Below, piece after piece: positions 27,666 through 36,465 of a DNA stretch of 64,000 nucleotides. Both the position numbers and the translations under genes were made by a program. Within the stretch, counting starts at the first letter, position 1; each line of letters starts with the position of its first letter. This DNA comes from Bifidobacterium pluvialisilvae (lineage in GTDB: Bacteria > Actinomycetota > Actinomycetes > Actinomycetales > Bifidobacteriaceae). Where the stretch lies: contig NZ_JAHBBI010000004.1 in assembly GCF_019331695.1 (NCBI RefSeq), positions 62,001 to 126,000 on the forward strand, read 5' to 3'. The notes beneath the pieces were generated by a model that saw only the letters and a program-made list of their open reading frames with translations, was not told the DNA's origin and made no database searches.

Positions 27666-28490
27666 ATGACCGACAGAACAACGACGTTCCCGTCGATGAC
27701 GTTGGAACAGTGGCGCAGACGCACGGAATGGCCGATGACGGCCGCCGCCGTGGTGTTTCTTATCGTGTATTCGTATCAGGTGCTGGCCCGGCCCGCGAAC
27801 ACGATGCCGACGGAAATCGTCATGAACGTCATCTGGGTGTTGTTCGTCGTCGACTATGTGGTGTCGCTGGTCTTGGCGGAGAACCGGCAGATGTGGTTCT
27901 TCCGCCATCTGTTCGACCTGGCTTCGGTGGTGCTCCCCGTGCTGCGGCCGCTGAGGCTGTTGCGGCTGTTCATGGTGCTGAAGGTGCTCAACCGCACGTC
28001 GGGCATGGCGCTGCGTGGCCGGATCACCATTTATGTGATCGGTGCGGTGTCGATGATGATCTACGTCGGATCATTGGCCATCTACGACGTGGAGCGGTAT
28101 GCGCCGAATCGGCAGATCGATGATTTCGGCGACGCCGTCTGGTGGGCGTTCGTCACGATGACGACGGTGGGATACGGCGACTATGCGCCGGTCACCTGGC
28201 AGGGGCGGTTCATTGCGGCGGCGCTCATGCTCGGCGGCATCACGCTTATCGGCGTCGTCTCTGCCATGGTGGCCTCGTGGATCATGGAACGCGTATCCGT
28301 GGGCAATCAGGCGAATTTCGCGAAGCAGCTGCAGGCCGGCGTAAGCCGGGAGATTGACGAGGACAATCGTCATGACGACGAGCGGGCCGCGCGGCTGGAA
28401 GCCAAGATCGACACGTTGGCCGCACAGTTGGCCGCAACGCAGAAGGCCCTCTCCGAAGAGAGGGCCAATGGAAAAGGAACGCCATCCTGA
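27666..28490 (+). CDS. Voltage-gated-type potassium channel
   Basis: A 274-residue membrane protein from ATG 27666 (an in-frame GTG at 27633 is possible). About four hydrophobic voltage-sensor-like segments are followed by an arginine-bearing helix (LRPLRLLRLFMVLKVLNRTSG). The pore comes next, with selectivity filter TTVGYGD (residues 166-172) and an inner helix LMLGGITLIGVVSAMVASWIM. The C-terminal 60 residues are charged and probably coiled-coil (ARLEAKIDTLAAQLAATQKALSEERAN). It is a six-segment KvAP-like K+ channel. The final codons overlap a convergent terminator hairpin. Confidence 0.92.
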   Translation: MTDRTTTFPSMTLEQWRRRTEWPMTAAAVVFLIVYSYQVLARPANTMPTEIVMNVIWVLFVVDYVVSLVLAENRQMWFFRHLFDLASVVLPVLRPLRLLRLFMVLKVLNRTSGMALRGRITIYVIGAVSMMIYVGSLAIYDVERYAPNRQIDDFGDAVWWAFVTMTTVGYGDYAPVTWQGRFIAAALMLGGITLIGVVSAMVASWIMERVSVGNQANFAKQLQAGVSREIDEDNRHDDERAARLEAKIDTLAAQLAATQKALSEERANGKGTPS

Positions 28491-28523
28491 GTTTTGGGCG
28501 AAAGGACTTCGCCCAAAACTCAG
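28487..28523. terminator. Bidirectional hairpin overlapping both convergent stop codons
   Basis: 16-bp perfect arms CTGAGTTTTGGGCGAA and TTCGCCCAAAACTCAG with a 5-base loop. The K+ channel TGA (28488-28490) and the dehydrogenase TGA (28520-28522 on the minus strand) both lie inside the arms. A second perfect hairpin (GGCCCTCTC-CGAA-GAGAGGGCC, 28445-28466) is inside the channel coding end. Confidence 0.8.
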
Positions 28524-29659
28524 TACAGTTCCTCGAAGATCTTGCGGACGCGGTCGGCGTCGAGCGGCACGAAGTTGTTGCGCATCAGCCGCTCCTGCGT
28601 GGTCATCACGCGTTCGGTGAACTCGGGCAGGTCCTCGCGGGTCACGCCGTACTCGTGCAGCGCCTTCTTCGGCAGCAGCTGGTTGATGAGCTTCTCCATC
28701 TCGTCGTACACGTCGGCCACGTCGCAGCCGAGCACGTCGGCGATGACGGCGTTGAGCCTGGCGATCTCGCCGTCGGACTTGATCTCCATGTAGTTGCGCA
28801 GCACGCCGGTGAACATCGCGTAGTTGGATTCGCCGTGCGGCACATGGTACTTGCCGCCCAGCTGGTAGCTCAACGCGTGCACGGCCGCGCAGCCGCCGGT
28901 GTCGAAGCTGATGCCCGCGTAGTCGGAGGCGATGAGGAAGTCGTCCATGAGCTCGTTGCGCTTGGCGCGGCGCTCCTCGCTGCCCGGTGCGCCGGCTTCG
29001 ACGATGGCCTTGTATCCGTTGAGGATGGTCTTCATGGCCTCGTAGCCGAACAGTTTCGTATACGGTGTGGAGTTGGGGGACAGCGTGGATTCCACGGAGT
29101 GGACGAGCGCGTCGAGCGAGCTGGTCATGAACACGTGGTCGGGCAGGCCGTACAGCAGTTCGGGGATGAGCACGGCGTGGTCGGCGAACATCTCCGGACC
29201 GGCGATGCCGGCCTTGCAGCCGAGTCGCGTGCGGTTGATGGCCGCGATCTCGGTGACCTCGCTGCCGGTGCCGCAGGTGGTGGGGATGAGCACGAGGCCG
29301 ACCCTGCGCTTGAAGTCCGGCAGATGGTCGATGACGTCGTCGATGCTGGCGCCGCCGGCCACGGCCACGATCTTCGACATGTCCATGACGGCGCCGCCGC
29401 CGATGGCGACGATGCGGTCGTAGTCGAACTTGCCGGCGTCGGCGATGATCTCGTCGATCATCACGTCGGTGGGCTCCTGGTTGCCGTACTTGTCGACGAG
29501 CAGCACGTTCGCGCCGTTGAGATGCGGTTCGAGGAACTTCTCGTAGATCATCTCGATGCTGACGACGAGGTCCTTCTCGCCGAGCTTGAACTCCTTGGCG
29601 AACGCCTCGACGGTGGGGAACTTGAAGATGTCCTTCGGTCCGACGGTGAGCAGTTTCAT
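28520..29659 (-). CDS. Iron-containing alcohol dehydrogenase, 4-hydroxybutyrate dehydrogenase type
   Basis: A 379-residue group III alcohol dehydrogenase. NAD-binding GGGAVMDMSKIVA (residues 87-99) and PTTCGTGSEVT are followed by the iron ligands D183 and H187 (SLDALVHSVE), H261 (AAVHALSYQLGG) and H275 (YHVPHGESNY). The whole chain, including MKLL at the start and KIFEELY at the end, resembles clostridial 4-hydroxybutyrate dehydrogenase, which reduces succinic semialdehyde. It is the last gene of an operon with an omega-aminotransferase, so a semialdehyde is the likely substrate: succinic semialdehyde from GABA, or glutarate semialdehyde from 5-aminovalerate. Confidence 0.88.
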   Translation of the reverse strand: MKLLTVGPKDIFKFPTVEAFAKEFKLGEKDLVVSIEMIYEKFLEPHLNGANVLLVDKYGNQEPTDVMIDEIIADAGKFDYDRIVAIGGGAVMDMSKIVAVAGGASIDDVIDHLPDFKRRVGLVLIPTTCGTGSEVTEIAAINRTRLGCKAGIAGPEMFADHAVLIPELLYGLPDHVFMTSSLDALVHSVESTLSPNSTPYTKLFGYEAMKTILNGYKAIVEAGAPGSEERRAKRNELMDDFLIASDYAGISFDTGGCAAVHALSYQLGGKYHVPHGESNYAMFTGVLRNYMEIKSDGEIARLNAVIADVLGCDVADVYDEMEKLINQLLPKKALHEYGVTREDLPEFTERVMTTQERLMRNNFVPLDADRVRKIFEELY

Positions 29660-29680
29660 GATGATGTCCTTTTATATATG

Positions 29681-29721
29681 GTGTTGGCCGGAGGCCGATT
29701 CCTCAGGCCTTCGGCCAACAC
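29681..29721 (-). other. Intercistronic hairpin between aminotransferase and dehydrogenase genes
   Basis: 16-base arms with one mismatch (GTGTTGGCCGGAGGCC and GGCCTTCGGCCAACAC). There is no U-tract, so it is more likely an attenuating or RNA-processing element than a full terminator. Confidence 0.6.
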
Positions 29722-29744
29722 GATTCTATGCCTGTTCGCTCGCC

Positions 29745-31079
29745 TTACCTGGCGCTTTCCTCGGTGATGATCTCCCTGAGGACGTCGAGCGCCTCGGTGA
29801 ACTCCTCGTCGGTGATGGTCAGCGTCGGCAGCAGACGGATGACGTTGCCGTTGATGCCGCAGGTGAGCACGATGAGGCCTTCCTGGACGGTGCGCTTGGC
29901 GATGCGGCCGACCAGCTCCTTGTTCGGCTCGAGCGAGCCGGGCTTGACGAATTCGATGCCGATCATGGCGCCGAGTCCGCGGACCTCGGCCACGGTGTCG
30001 AGCTCGTCGACCAGGGGCTTGAGGGCGGCGTCGGCCAGTTCGCCGATGTGGGCGGCGCGGGCCGGCAGGTCCTTGTCCTCCATGAGCTTGACGGCCGCGA
30101 GCGCGGAGGCGCAGGAGACGGGGTTGCCGCCGTAGGTGCCGCCGATGCCGCCGGCCTGCACGCTGTCCATGATTTCGGCGCGGCCGGTGACCGCGGCGAT
30201 CGGCATGCCGCCGCCCAGCGCCTTGGCGGTGGTGATGAGGTCCGGGGTCACGCCGTCGTATTCGCAGGCGAACCACTTGCCGGTGCGGCAGAAGCCGGCC
30301 TGGATCTCGTCGGAGATGTAGAGCACGTCGTGCGCGTGGGCCCAGTCGGCCAGTCCGGAGAGGAAGCCGGGGGCGGGGACGATGAAGCCGCCCTCGCCCT
30401 GGACGGGCTCGGCGATGATGGCGGCGACGTTCTCGTGGCCCACCAGCAGTTCGATCTTCGCGGCGGCGGCCTTTGCGGCGGCGGCGCCGTCGGCGCCGAA
30501 GGCGTCACGCAGCGGGTAGCTGAACGGCACGCGGTAGATGTCGGGGGCGAAGGCGCCGAAGCCCTGCTTGTACGGCATGGACTTGGTGGTCATGGCCATG
30601 GTCAGGTTGGTGCGGCCGTGGAAGGCATTCTCCATCACCACCACCGCCGAGCGGCCCGTGTACTTGCGGGCGATCTTGATGGCGTTCTCCACGGCTTCGG
30701 CGCCGGAGTTGACCAGCACGCTCTTCTTGGCGAAGTCGCCCGGCGTGTGCTCGGCGAGCTTCTTGCACACCTCGATGTAGTTGGCGTACGGGGTGGTGGC
30801 GAAGTTCGTGTGGGTGAGCTTGGCGACCTCGTCCTGCACGGCCTTGACGACCTCAGGGGCGCAGTTGCCCACGCCGGTCACGGCGATGCCGGAGGCGAGG
30901 TCGATGAAGCGGTTGCCGTCCACGTCGGTGATGGTGGCGCCGGAGGCGCTTTCCGCGAAGACCGGCATGAGCTGGCCGACGCCGGCGCTCACGTACTGCT
31001 GGTGTTCCTCCTCGAGGGCCTGGGACTTCGGTCCGGGGATGGCGGTTGCGATCTTACGGGCGACCTGGGGGACTGACAT
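29745..31079 (-). CDS. gabT: Class III omega-aminotransferase (4-aminobutyrate/5-aminovalerate type)
   Basis: A 444-residue PLP enzyme from ATG 31079, with AAAGGAAG as RBS. The fold type I landmarks are NSGAEAVENAIKIARKYT (124-141), AFHGRTNLTMAMT, the cofactor Asp in ISDEIQAGFCRTG (D257), and the Schiff-base lysine K286 in TTAKALGGGMP. GabT and DavT enzymes transfer the terminal amino group of GABA or 5-aminovalerate to 2-oxoglutarate. The downstream 4-hydroxybutyrate-dehydrogenase-type gene would reduce the semialdehyde formed. No succinic semialdehyde dehydrogenase gene is seen here, which argues for reduction rather than oxidation. Confidence 0.92.
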   Translation of the reverse strand: MSVPQVARKIATAIPGPKSQALEEEHQQYVSAGVGQLMPVFAESASGATITDVDGNRFIDLASGIAVTGVGNCAPEVVKAVQDEVAKLTHTNFATTPYANYIEVCKKLAEHTPGDFAKKSVLVNSGAEAVENAIKIARKYTGRSAVVVMENAFHGRTNLTMAMTTKSMPYKQGFGAFAPDIYRVPFSYPLRDAFGADGAAAAKAAAAKIELLVGHENVAAIIAEPVQGEGGFIVPAPGFLSGLADWAHAHDVLYISDEIQAGFCRTGKWFACEYDGVTPDLITTAKALGGGMPIAAVTGRAEIMDSVQAGGIGGTYGGNPVSCASALAAVKLMEDKDLPARAAHIGELADAALKPLVDELDTVAEVRGLGAMIGIEFVKPGSLEPNKELVGRIAKRTVQEGLIVLTCGINGNVIRLLPTLTITDEEFTEALDVLREIITEESAR

Positions 31080-31134
31080 GGTTGCTTCCTTTCTGATTGA
31101 TGAAAACTCGATGCTTGGTTGTTTGTCTGTTGGC

Positions 31135-31172
31135 GGCCTGCCGCACGGTTTGCTGCGGCTGTGCGGCAGGCC
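31135..31172 (-). other. Intercistronic hairpin between permease and aminotransferase genes
   Basis: 12-bp perfect arms GGCCTGCCGCAC and GTGCGGCAGGCC in a 140-bp gap; no U-tract. It may set unequal expression of the permease and enzymes. Confidence 0.6.
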
Positions 31173-31219
31173 AGGTCTTGGATGGGGCTGGTCGGACGAT
31201 GCTGGTCGGTCGATGCCGT

Positions 31220-32632
31220 TCAGTCGTGCGTGTACTCCGGCGGGTCGTGCCTGAAGCCCTTGGTGAGCACGGCGAGGATGACCACGCCGATGACCAGCCA
31301 GGACAGGCCGAGTATGAGGGCGTGGACGTCGAGGTGCACGAGCAGGTAGAGGCAGAACAGCGCGCCGAGGATCGGCAGGAGGATGTTGCGCAGCACGCCG
31401 CCGGAGAAGTATTCGCTGCGGGTGTCGGCGTCGGCCTTGGCGTAGGCCACGATCACGCAGACGTTGACGAGCGTGAACGAGGTGAAGGCGCCGAAGTTGA
31501 CGAACGAGGTGGAGGTGGCCACGTCGAGGAACATGGCGATCAGGCCCACGGCTGCGACGAGCAGGATGGAGAGCACCGGGGTGTCGAAGCGGGCGCTGAG
31601 TCGTCCGAAGAACCTCTTCGGCAGCACGCCGTCGCGGCCCATCACGTACAGCAGTCGGGATGCGCTGGCCTGGGTGGCGATGCCGGAGGTGAACTGGCCG
31701 AAACACAGGCCGGCGATGAACACGGAGGTGAACAGGTTGCCGCCGATCTGCGCGGCGATCTCGTATGCCGCGGAGGATTCGTCGATGAACACGCCGCCCG
31801 GATGCACCAGCTGGGTGAAGTAGGTGACGGTGATGAAGATGAGTCCGCCGACCGCGGCGATGAGCAGGATGGCGCGCGGCATGGTCTTCTTCGGGTTGCG
31901 GGTCTCCTCGCTCAGCGTGGTGACGGCGTCGAATCCGAGGAAGGAGTAGGCCGCGATGGCGCCGCCGGCGACCACGGCCGACAGGGACGAGCCCTGGCCG
32001 ATGAACGGGTCGAGGCTGAGCAGCGTGGCGGTGCCGGTGCCGCCGAGCACGGAGCGGATGGACAGGCCCACGAACACGACGATGACGACCGCCTGGAAGG
32101 AGATGAGTGCGAAGTTGACCTTGTCGGCCACGCTCAGGCCCACGATGTTGATGCCGGTGGTCAGCACGATGAAGCCGAGCACCCATGCCCAGATCGGCAC
32201 GGAGGGGAACTGCGCGGAAAGATAGGAGGCGCCGATGAGCCACACCACCATGGGCAGGAACATGTAGTCGAGCAGCACCGCCCAGCCCACGAGGAAGCCG
32301 AGCTTGCGGCTGATCGTCTTGCCCACGTAGGTGTAGGCGCTGCCGGCCTCGGGGTGGAGCACGGCCATGCGTCCGTAGCTGGCCGCCGTGAACAGCATGG
32401 CGATCGTGGCGGCGGTGTAGCTCATCGCCGTGGCGCCGTGCGAGGCGGCGGCGATCACGCCGAACGTGCCGAGCGCGATGATCGGGCACATGTAGGCGAG
32501 GCCGAGCAGGACGACGGAACGCAGTCCCATCGTGCGCTTGAGCGTCGGTTCGGCGGGCTTGACGGATTCGATGACGGTGGCCTGCGCCGTGCCGTTCGTG
32601 ATTGATTGCGGATTGATGCTTTGTGCTGTCAT
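31220..32632 (-). CDS. APC-superfamily amino acid/polyamine permease
   Basis: A 470-residue permease from ATG 32632, with AAGGACC as RBS. About 12 membrane segments follow a polar head. The APC signatures are LKRTMGLRSVVLLGLAYMCP (helix 1 region), PEAGSAYTYVGKTI, and FLGFDAVTTLSEETRNPKKTMPRAI in the helix 6-7 loop. It resembles PuuP/YfnA-like and GABA-type permeases. Placed between the nitrilase-family hydrolase and the aminotransferase, it probably imports the omega-amino acid (or its amide) used by the operon. The substrate is inferred from context only. Confidence 0.9.
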   Translation of the reverse strand: MTAQSINPQSITNGTAQATVIESVKPAEPTLKRTMGLRSVVLLGLAYMCPIIALGTFGVIAAASHGATAMSYTAATIAMLFTAASYGRMAVLHPEAGSAYTYVGKTISRKLGFLVGWAVLLDYMFLPMVVWLIGASYLSAQFPSVPIWAWVLGFIVLTTGINIVGLSVADKVNFALISFQAVVIVVFVGLSIRSVLGGTGTATLLSLDPFIGQGSSLSAVVAGGAIAAYSFLGFDAVTTLSEETRNPKKTMPRAILLIAAVGGLIFITVTYFTQLVHPGGVFIDESSAAYEIAAQIGGNLFTSVFIAGLCFGQFTSGIATQASASRLLYVMGRDGVLPKRFFGRLSARFDTPVLSILLVAAVGLIAMFLDVATSTSFVNFGAFTSFTLVNVCVIVAYAKADADTRSEYFSGGVLRNILLPILGALFCLYLLVHLDVHALILGLSWLVIGVVILAVLTKGFRHDPPEYTHD

Positions 32633-32712
32633 GGTGCGGTCCTTGGCGTATGAGGGGCTGGAACGTGGATGAGGGGAAGTGAAAAGTGGAGGAAGAGGGT
32701 GATGGGCGGCGG

Positions 32713-33624
32713 TCACGCCTGCGTGTGCCATCGCGTCGGGTCGATGGTCCCGCTGTAGAGCGGCAGTCGTATGGGCGGCTCGCCGATATGGAACTGCTCC
32801 CATATGCGGTTGGAGCCGGCCGTTCCCCGCTGATGGACCTGTCTGACGCGGTCGAGGTTGATGGCCTTGACGAGCAGCTGTTCGTGTTCGCCGGCCAGGG
32901 TGCCGATGACCGTGCCTTCCGGGTCGACGAGGATGGAGTCGCCGACGCCGTGCGGTCCCGCCGCGTTCACGCTGGCGACGAACGTCTGGTTGACGATGGC
33001 GTTCGACTGGGCGAGCACCAGTTCCTGCCGGCGGTCCGGGGTGGTGGTGCGTACGAGGTTCACGATGAGGTCCGCGCCCATCCACGCCACCTGGCGTGAG
33101 ATTTCGGGGAACCATGCGTCGTAGCAGATCGTCAGTCCGACGCGTCCCCTGCCGGGGATGTCGAACACGGTGAACGAGCCGCCGGGGGTGTACCGTTCGA
33201 ACGGACGCCACGGGCAGATCTTGCGGTATGTGGCCACGAGCTCGCCATCGGGGGAGAACACGGGCGCGGTGTTGAAGATGTCTCCGCGAGGGTTCTTTTC
33301 CGCGACCGTGCCGGGAATCAGCCAGATGTGCAGTTCGCGGGCCAGTTCGGCGAGTCGTTCGGCCAGTTCGTCGTGGAAGTCGGTGGCGACGCCGGTCTGC
33401 GCCGCAAACGCCGCGTCGGCGTCGAGGCCTCCGGTGCCGAACAGGTGCATCTCGGGGAACAGCACCAGGTCGGCGTGCGTCCCCTCCTGCGATTCGACGT
33501 TCACGATGTGTCGGACTGAGTTGGCGAAGCGGCCGAACGGCTTGCCGATCGGCAGCTGGGAGTACTGGGCCATGGCGATGGTCAGCGTGCCGTTCGTCGT
33601 GGTTGACGTGGTCGTCGTGGTCAT
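32713..33624 (-). CDS. Carbon-nitrogen hydrolase (nitrilase/omega-amidase superfamily)
   Basis: A 303-residue hydrolase, first gene of the operon, with a strong RBS (AAAGGAG) before ATG 33624 and an odd Thr-rich leader (MTTTTTSTTTNG). The Glu-Lys-Cys triad is visible as E58 (LFPEMH), K135 (TYRKICPWRPF) and C167 (LTICYDAWFPE). The family hydrolyses amides or nitriles. Next to an omega-aminotransferase it recalls 5-aminovaleramide amidase (DavA) of lysine degradation, or a 4-aminobutyramide-type amidase. That assignment is inference; an unrelated formamidase-like role cannot be excluded. Confidence 0.88.
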   Translation of the reverse strand: MTTTTTSTTTNGTLTIAMAQYSQLPIGKPFGRFANSVRHIVNVESQEGTHADLVLFPEMHLFGTGGLDADAAFAAQTGVATDFHDELAERLAELARELHIWLIPGTVAEKNPRGDIFNTAPVFSPDGELVATYRKICPWRPFERYTPGGSFTVFDIPGRGRVGLTICYDAWFPEISRQVAWMGADLIVNLVRTTTPDRRQELVLAQSNAIVNQTFVASVNAAGPHGVGDSILVDPEGTVIGTLAGEHEQLLVKAINLDRVRQVHQRGTAGSNRIWEQFHIGEPPIRLPLYSGTIDPTRWHTQA

Positions 33625-33807
33625 GGCGGACTCCTTTCGTTTCGTCGTTTGCGTTCGTTGGCCATCACGATAATTTCCGAAAAATCACGACGTTATGGAC
33701 GGATTGGAGTAAATAGAGAGAAAACGTGGACGGATCGTCCGTAATTCGAATGTCATGTAGTAAAAACGATTGATGAAAGTCGTATATCGATTGATGTGAG
33801 GTATGCC
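33625..33807. promoter_or_regulatory. Divergent control region between nitrilase operon and PucR gene
   Basis: A 183-bp AT-richer gap. It contains the perfect dyad ACGGA-TCG-TCCGT (33730-33742), with a further ACGGA at about 33699. This is a candidate PucR operator controlling both directions. Confidence 0.45.
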
Positions 33808-35421
33808 ATGCCGATTACCCTCAACACACTGTTGGAACAGCGTTCACTGAAGCTTTCCCTAGTGGTCGAGGGACCCGGCGGAGCCCTTGATACGCCTATC
33901 TCCTGGGTGCATTCCTCGGAGTCCGTGGATCCGACTCCGTATCTGGAGGGCGGCGAACTGCTGCTGCTTACCGGACTGCTCATGCCGGAGGATGATCCCG
34001 GCGAGAAATTCAGGCGATACGTGGCCCGGTTGGCGGACTGTGGAATTCGCGGCATCGGGTTCGGCGTGGGTGTCCACCATGCGGCCATCCCCGAATGGCT
34101 GGTCAAGCAGTGCGAGGTCAGCGACGTGCCGTTGTTCTCCGTACCGCTGGAGATATCGTTCATCGCCATCACCAAGGCCATTTCGCGAGGCGTGGCCGAC
34201 AGCAAGCAGCAGGGCTTCGCCCGTCTCTACCGCAATCAGCAGCAGCTTATGCGCTCCGTGCATACGCTCGATCCGGTGAGCACCATCATCTCCAAGACCG
34301 CCGAGCTCATCGGCGGATGGGCCGCGCTGCTCAACCCGGTCGGCGCGGTCGTCGAGTCGTCCCACCGGTTCCTGCCCATCGAGGTATCCGCGCTCGGCGA
34401 CACACTCACGTTCAGCACGCTCGGCGAGGCGAAGTTCGTGGCCATGCGCGGCTACGACATCGCCGTGTTCCACATCGCCTCGCCGGCCGGCCAGACGCTC
34501 GGCTATCTGGTGGCCGGCTACCGCGGCGAGAAGGGCACGCTCGACCATCCGCTGGTGGCGCAGGCCGCGGCGCTGCTCACCCTGGCCATCAGCAGCTCCG
34601 CCGACGCGAGCCGCGCGCTGGCCAGACTGCGGTCGGCCATGGTGCGGCGATGTCTCGAGGGCGGCGCGGAGATGGTGCGTCCGTATGCGTCCGACCTATG
34701 GGACGGCATGCCGGCCGAACCGCTTGCCGTATTGCGCGTCACCGGCGAGCAGGAGGCGCTGGAGGCGGCCCAGCGTCTGTTCGAGCCGTTCCGGAAGTCC
34801 CTGGCCAAGAACATGAACCCGGCGGTGTTCGGCATGATCGAAGGGGACTTCTGGGCCGTGGTCTCGCAGTCGAACGCGGGGGAGTGGATGACGGGTCTGC
34901 TGCGCGACTCGCGCGTGATCGTGGGACAGTCGTCGGGCTGCATATGGCGGGACCTGCCGCGCGCCCGCCACGAGGCGTACCAGGCCGCGTCCGAGGCGAT
35001 GACCTCCGGCGCCCAGTCGCTGCGCTACGGGCAGTCCGAGGGCGGCGGCTCGTTGGAGAACATGGTGGAGCCGTCCAAGATGCGCGCCTTCGCCGACCTC
35101 AGACTCGCGCCGATCTCGGCGCTCGTGTTCAACCTGTCCGTCGGCCCGCATGGGGAGAACACAAGGTCGTCGGGAAGAAAGACCTCGCCGACGAAGAGCC
35201 CCGACCCGGACATGACCCTCCATGCCGTGGACGTGCTGCGCGCGTGGCTCTCCTGCCGCGGCCGCACGGAGGAGGTGGCGCGCTCCCTCGGCCTGCATCG
35301 CCACACCGTCACGAAATACATGGCCCGGATATCCAAGGCCCTCGCCGCCGACCTCGCCGACCCGCAGACCGCCGCCGAACTCTGGTACGCCTGCAAGTTC
35401 ACCCGCTTCGGCGGCCGATGA
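33808..35421 (+). CDS. PucR-family transcriptional regulator
   Basis: A 537-residue activator-type regulator. ATG 33808 is preferred (GAGG seven bases upstream); GTG 33796 is an alternative. The N-terminal PucR ligand domain occupies residues about 1-125 (MPITLNTLLEQRSLKLSLVVEGPGG trimmed). A central GGDEF-like/CdaR region follows, and the C-terminal PucR helix-turn-helix is LRAWLSCRGRTEEVARSLGL plus HRHTVTKYMARISKAL. Family members control purine, GABA, proline or polyamine catabolism. Divergent placement makes it the likely regulator of the nitrilase-permease-aminotransferase-dehydrogenase operon. Confidence 0.92.
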   Translation: MPITLNTLLEQRSLKLSLVVEGPGGALDTPISWVHSSESVDPTPYLEGGELLLLTGLLMPEDDPGEKFRRYVARLADCGIRGIGFGVGVHHAAIPEWLVKQCEVSDVPLFSVPLEISFIAITKAISRGVADSKQQGFARLYRNQQQLMRSVHTLDPVSTIISKTAELIGGWAALLNPVGAVVESSHRFLPIEVSALGDTLTFSTLGEAKFVAMRGYDIAVFHIASPAGQTLGYLVAGYRGEKGTLDHPLVAQAAALLTLAISSSADASRALARLRSAMVRRCLEGGAEMVRPYASDLWDGMPAEPLAVLRVTGEQEALEAAQRLFEPFRKSLAKNMNPAVFGMIEGDFWAVVSQSNAGEWMTGLLRDSRVIVGQSSGCIWRDLPRARHEAYQAASEAMTSGAQSLRYGQSEGGGSLENMVEPSKMRAFADLRLAPISALVFNLSVGPHGENTRSSGRKTSPTKSPDPDMTLHAVDVLRAWLSCRGRTEEVARSLGLHRHTVTKYMARISKALAADLADPQTAAELWYACKFTRFGGR

Positions 35422-35522
35422 CATTGCGAAACTCATATATGGTGACTATTGGAAATCAAGCGCGAAGACCGACGACGGCATTCCGTGGATGTGACGGGAT
35501 CCGTGATGAAAGGAAGGCGACG

Positions 35523-35960
35523 ATGCGCGAAATCGAACCGGATGAGCTGAACCGGCTTATGCCATGTCTGCGGGCGCTCGCCGAACACCACAATGCGGTG
35601 AGCGCCGAATTCGGGGGATCGTTCCCCTGGACGCCCTTCGAGAAGACGCTTTCCGGTTTTGCGGCGTCGATCGCCGACGGCGGAAGCCTGTGCGCCGTCG
35701 AGGAGGATGAGAGGGACGTCATAGGCTTCTGCAAGATCGACTTCGATGGCACCCGCGGATACATCGATTATCTTGTGGTGCTCGCCGAATACCGGGGCCG
35801 GGGCGTGGGCGGCAGACTCATGCGCTGGGCGATCGATACGCTGAAGGCCCATGGCGCGGATGTCATCGATCTCAAGGTCGTCTACGGGAACGACGCCGTG
35901 CGGTTCTATGAACGTTACGGATTCAGCGTCTCGTGTCTTGAGATGCGCAGGAATGGGTGA
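35523..35960 (+). CDS. GNAT-family N-acetyltransferase
   Basis: A 145-residue protein from ATG 35523, preceded by AAAGGAAGG. The acetyl-CoA-binding motif A is YLVVLAEYRGRGVGGRLMRWA, and motif B is GNDAVRFYERYGFSV. The N-terminal half (ALAEHHNAVSAEFGG) is variable and gives no substrate. It follows the PucR gene by about 100 bp but may be independently transcribed. Confidence 0.88.
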   Translation: MREIEPDELNRLMPCLRALAEHHNAVSAEFGGSFPWTPFEKTLSGFAASIADGGSLCAVEEDERDVIGFCKIDFDGTRGYIDYLVVLAEYRGRGVGGRLMRWAIDTLKAHGADVIDLKVVYGNDAVRFYERYGFSVSCLEMRRNG

Positions 35961-36108
35961 TTGCGCGACCCGTGGTCGATCTCCATCGCCCACGACGTCC
36001 TGCGATTGTGTTCGTCCCGACGGGCGCGTATAATCCCATAGGTTCCGGTTCACGTCGTGCCATAGGGGCGTGGCGACCCGGTCCTGAAATAGATCCTAGG
36101 AGTCAACT

Positions 36109-36321
36109 ATGAAGCAGGGAATCCATCCCGAATACGTGCCCACCGAGGTCGTGTGCTCGTGCGGCAACACCTTCATCACCCGTTCCACCGTCACCTCCGG
36201 CCACATCACGGCCGATGTGTGCGCGAAGTGCCACCCGTTCTACACCGGTAAGCAGAAGATCATGGATACCGGCGGTCGCGTGGCCCGCTTCGAGAAGCGT
36301 TACGGCAAGAAGGCCAAGTAG
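36109..36321 (+). CDS. rpmE: 50S ribosomal protein L31 (zinc-binding, C+ form)
   Basis: A 70-residue protein with zinc ligands C16, C18, C38 and C41 ([23 protein letters not shown]). It therefore belongs to the zinc-containing L31 class rather than the zinc-free paralogue. RBS TAGGAG precedes ATG 36109. It opens the conserved actinobacterial rpmE-prfA-prmC-sua5-wecA cluster but has its own terminator. Confidence 0.98.
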   Translation: MKQGIHPEYVPTEVVCSCGNTFITRSTVTSGHITADVCAKCHPFYTGKQKIMDTGGRVARFEKRYGKKAK

Positions 36322-36333
36322 CAGACGTTGCGA

Positions 36334-36381
36334 CGCCAGTCCTGCACGAACCGCAAGGATTCGTGCACGACTGGCGTTTTT
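36334..36381 (+). terminator. Rho-independent terminator of rpmE
   Basis: A long stem (CGCCAGTC...GACTGGCG outside, TGCACGAA/TTCGTGCA inside, one C-C mismatch) is followed by five T. Confidence 0.93.
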
Positions 36382-36465
36382 GTATGCTTGGAAACGGATA
36401 CACACGCACGAATACACGCACGGATGGTTGACCGTCCGACGATCAGAAAAGGCGAATAGGCGAAT

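Noticed and set aside
29745-32489. A single 914-residue aminotransferase fusion protein
   Set aside because: The upstream part of that open frame is out of frame with the overlapping APC permease gene and is Arg/His-rich shadow sequence; the real start at 31079 has a strong RBS.
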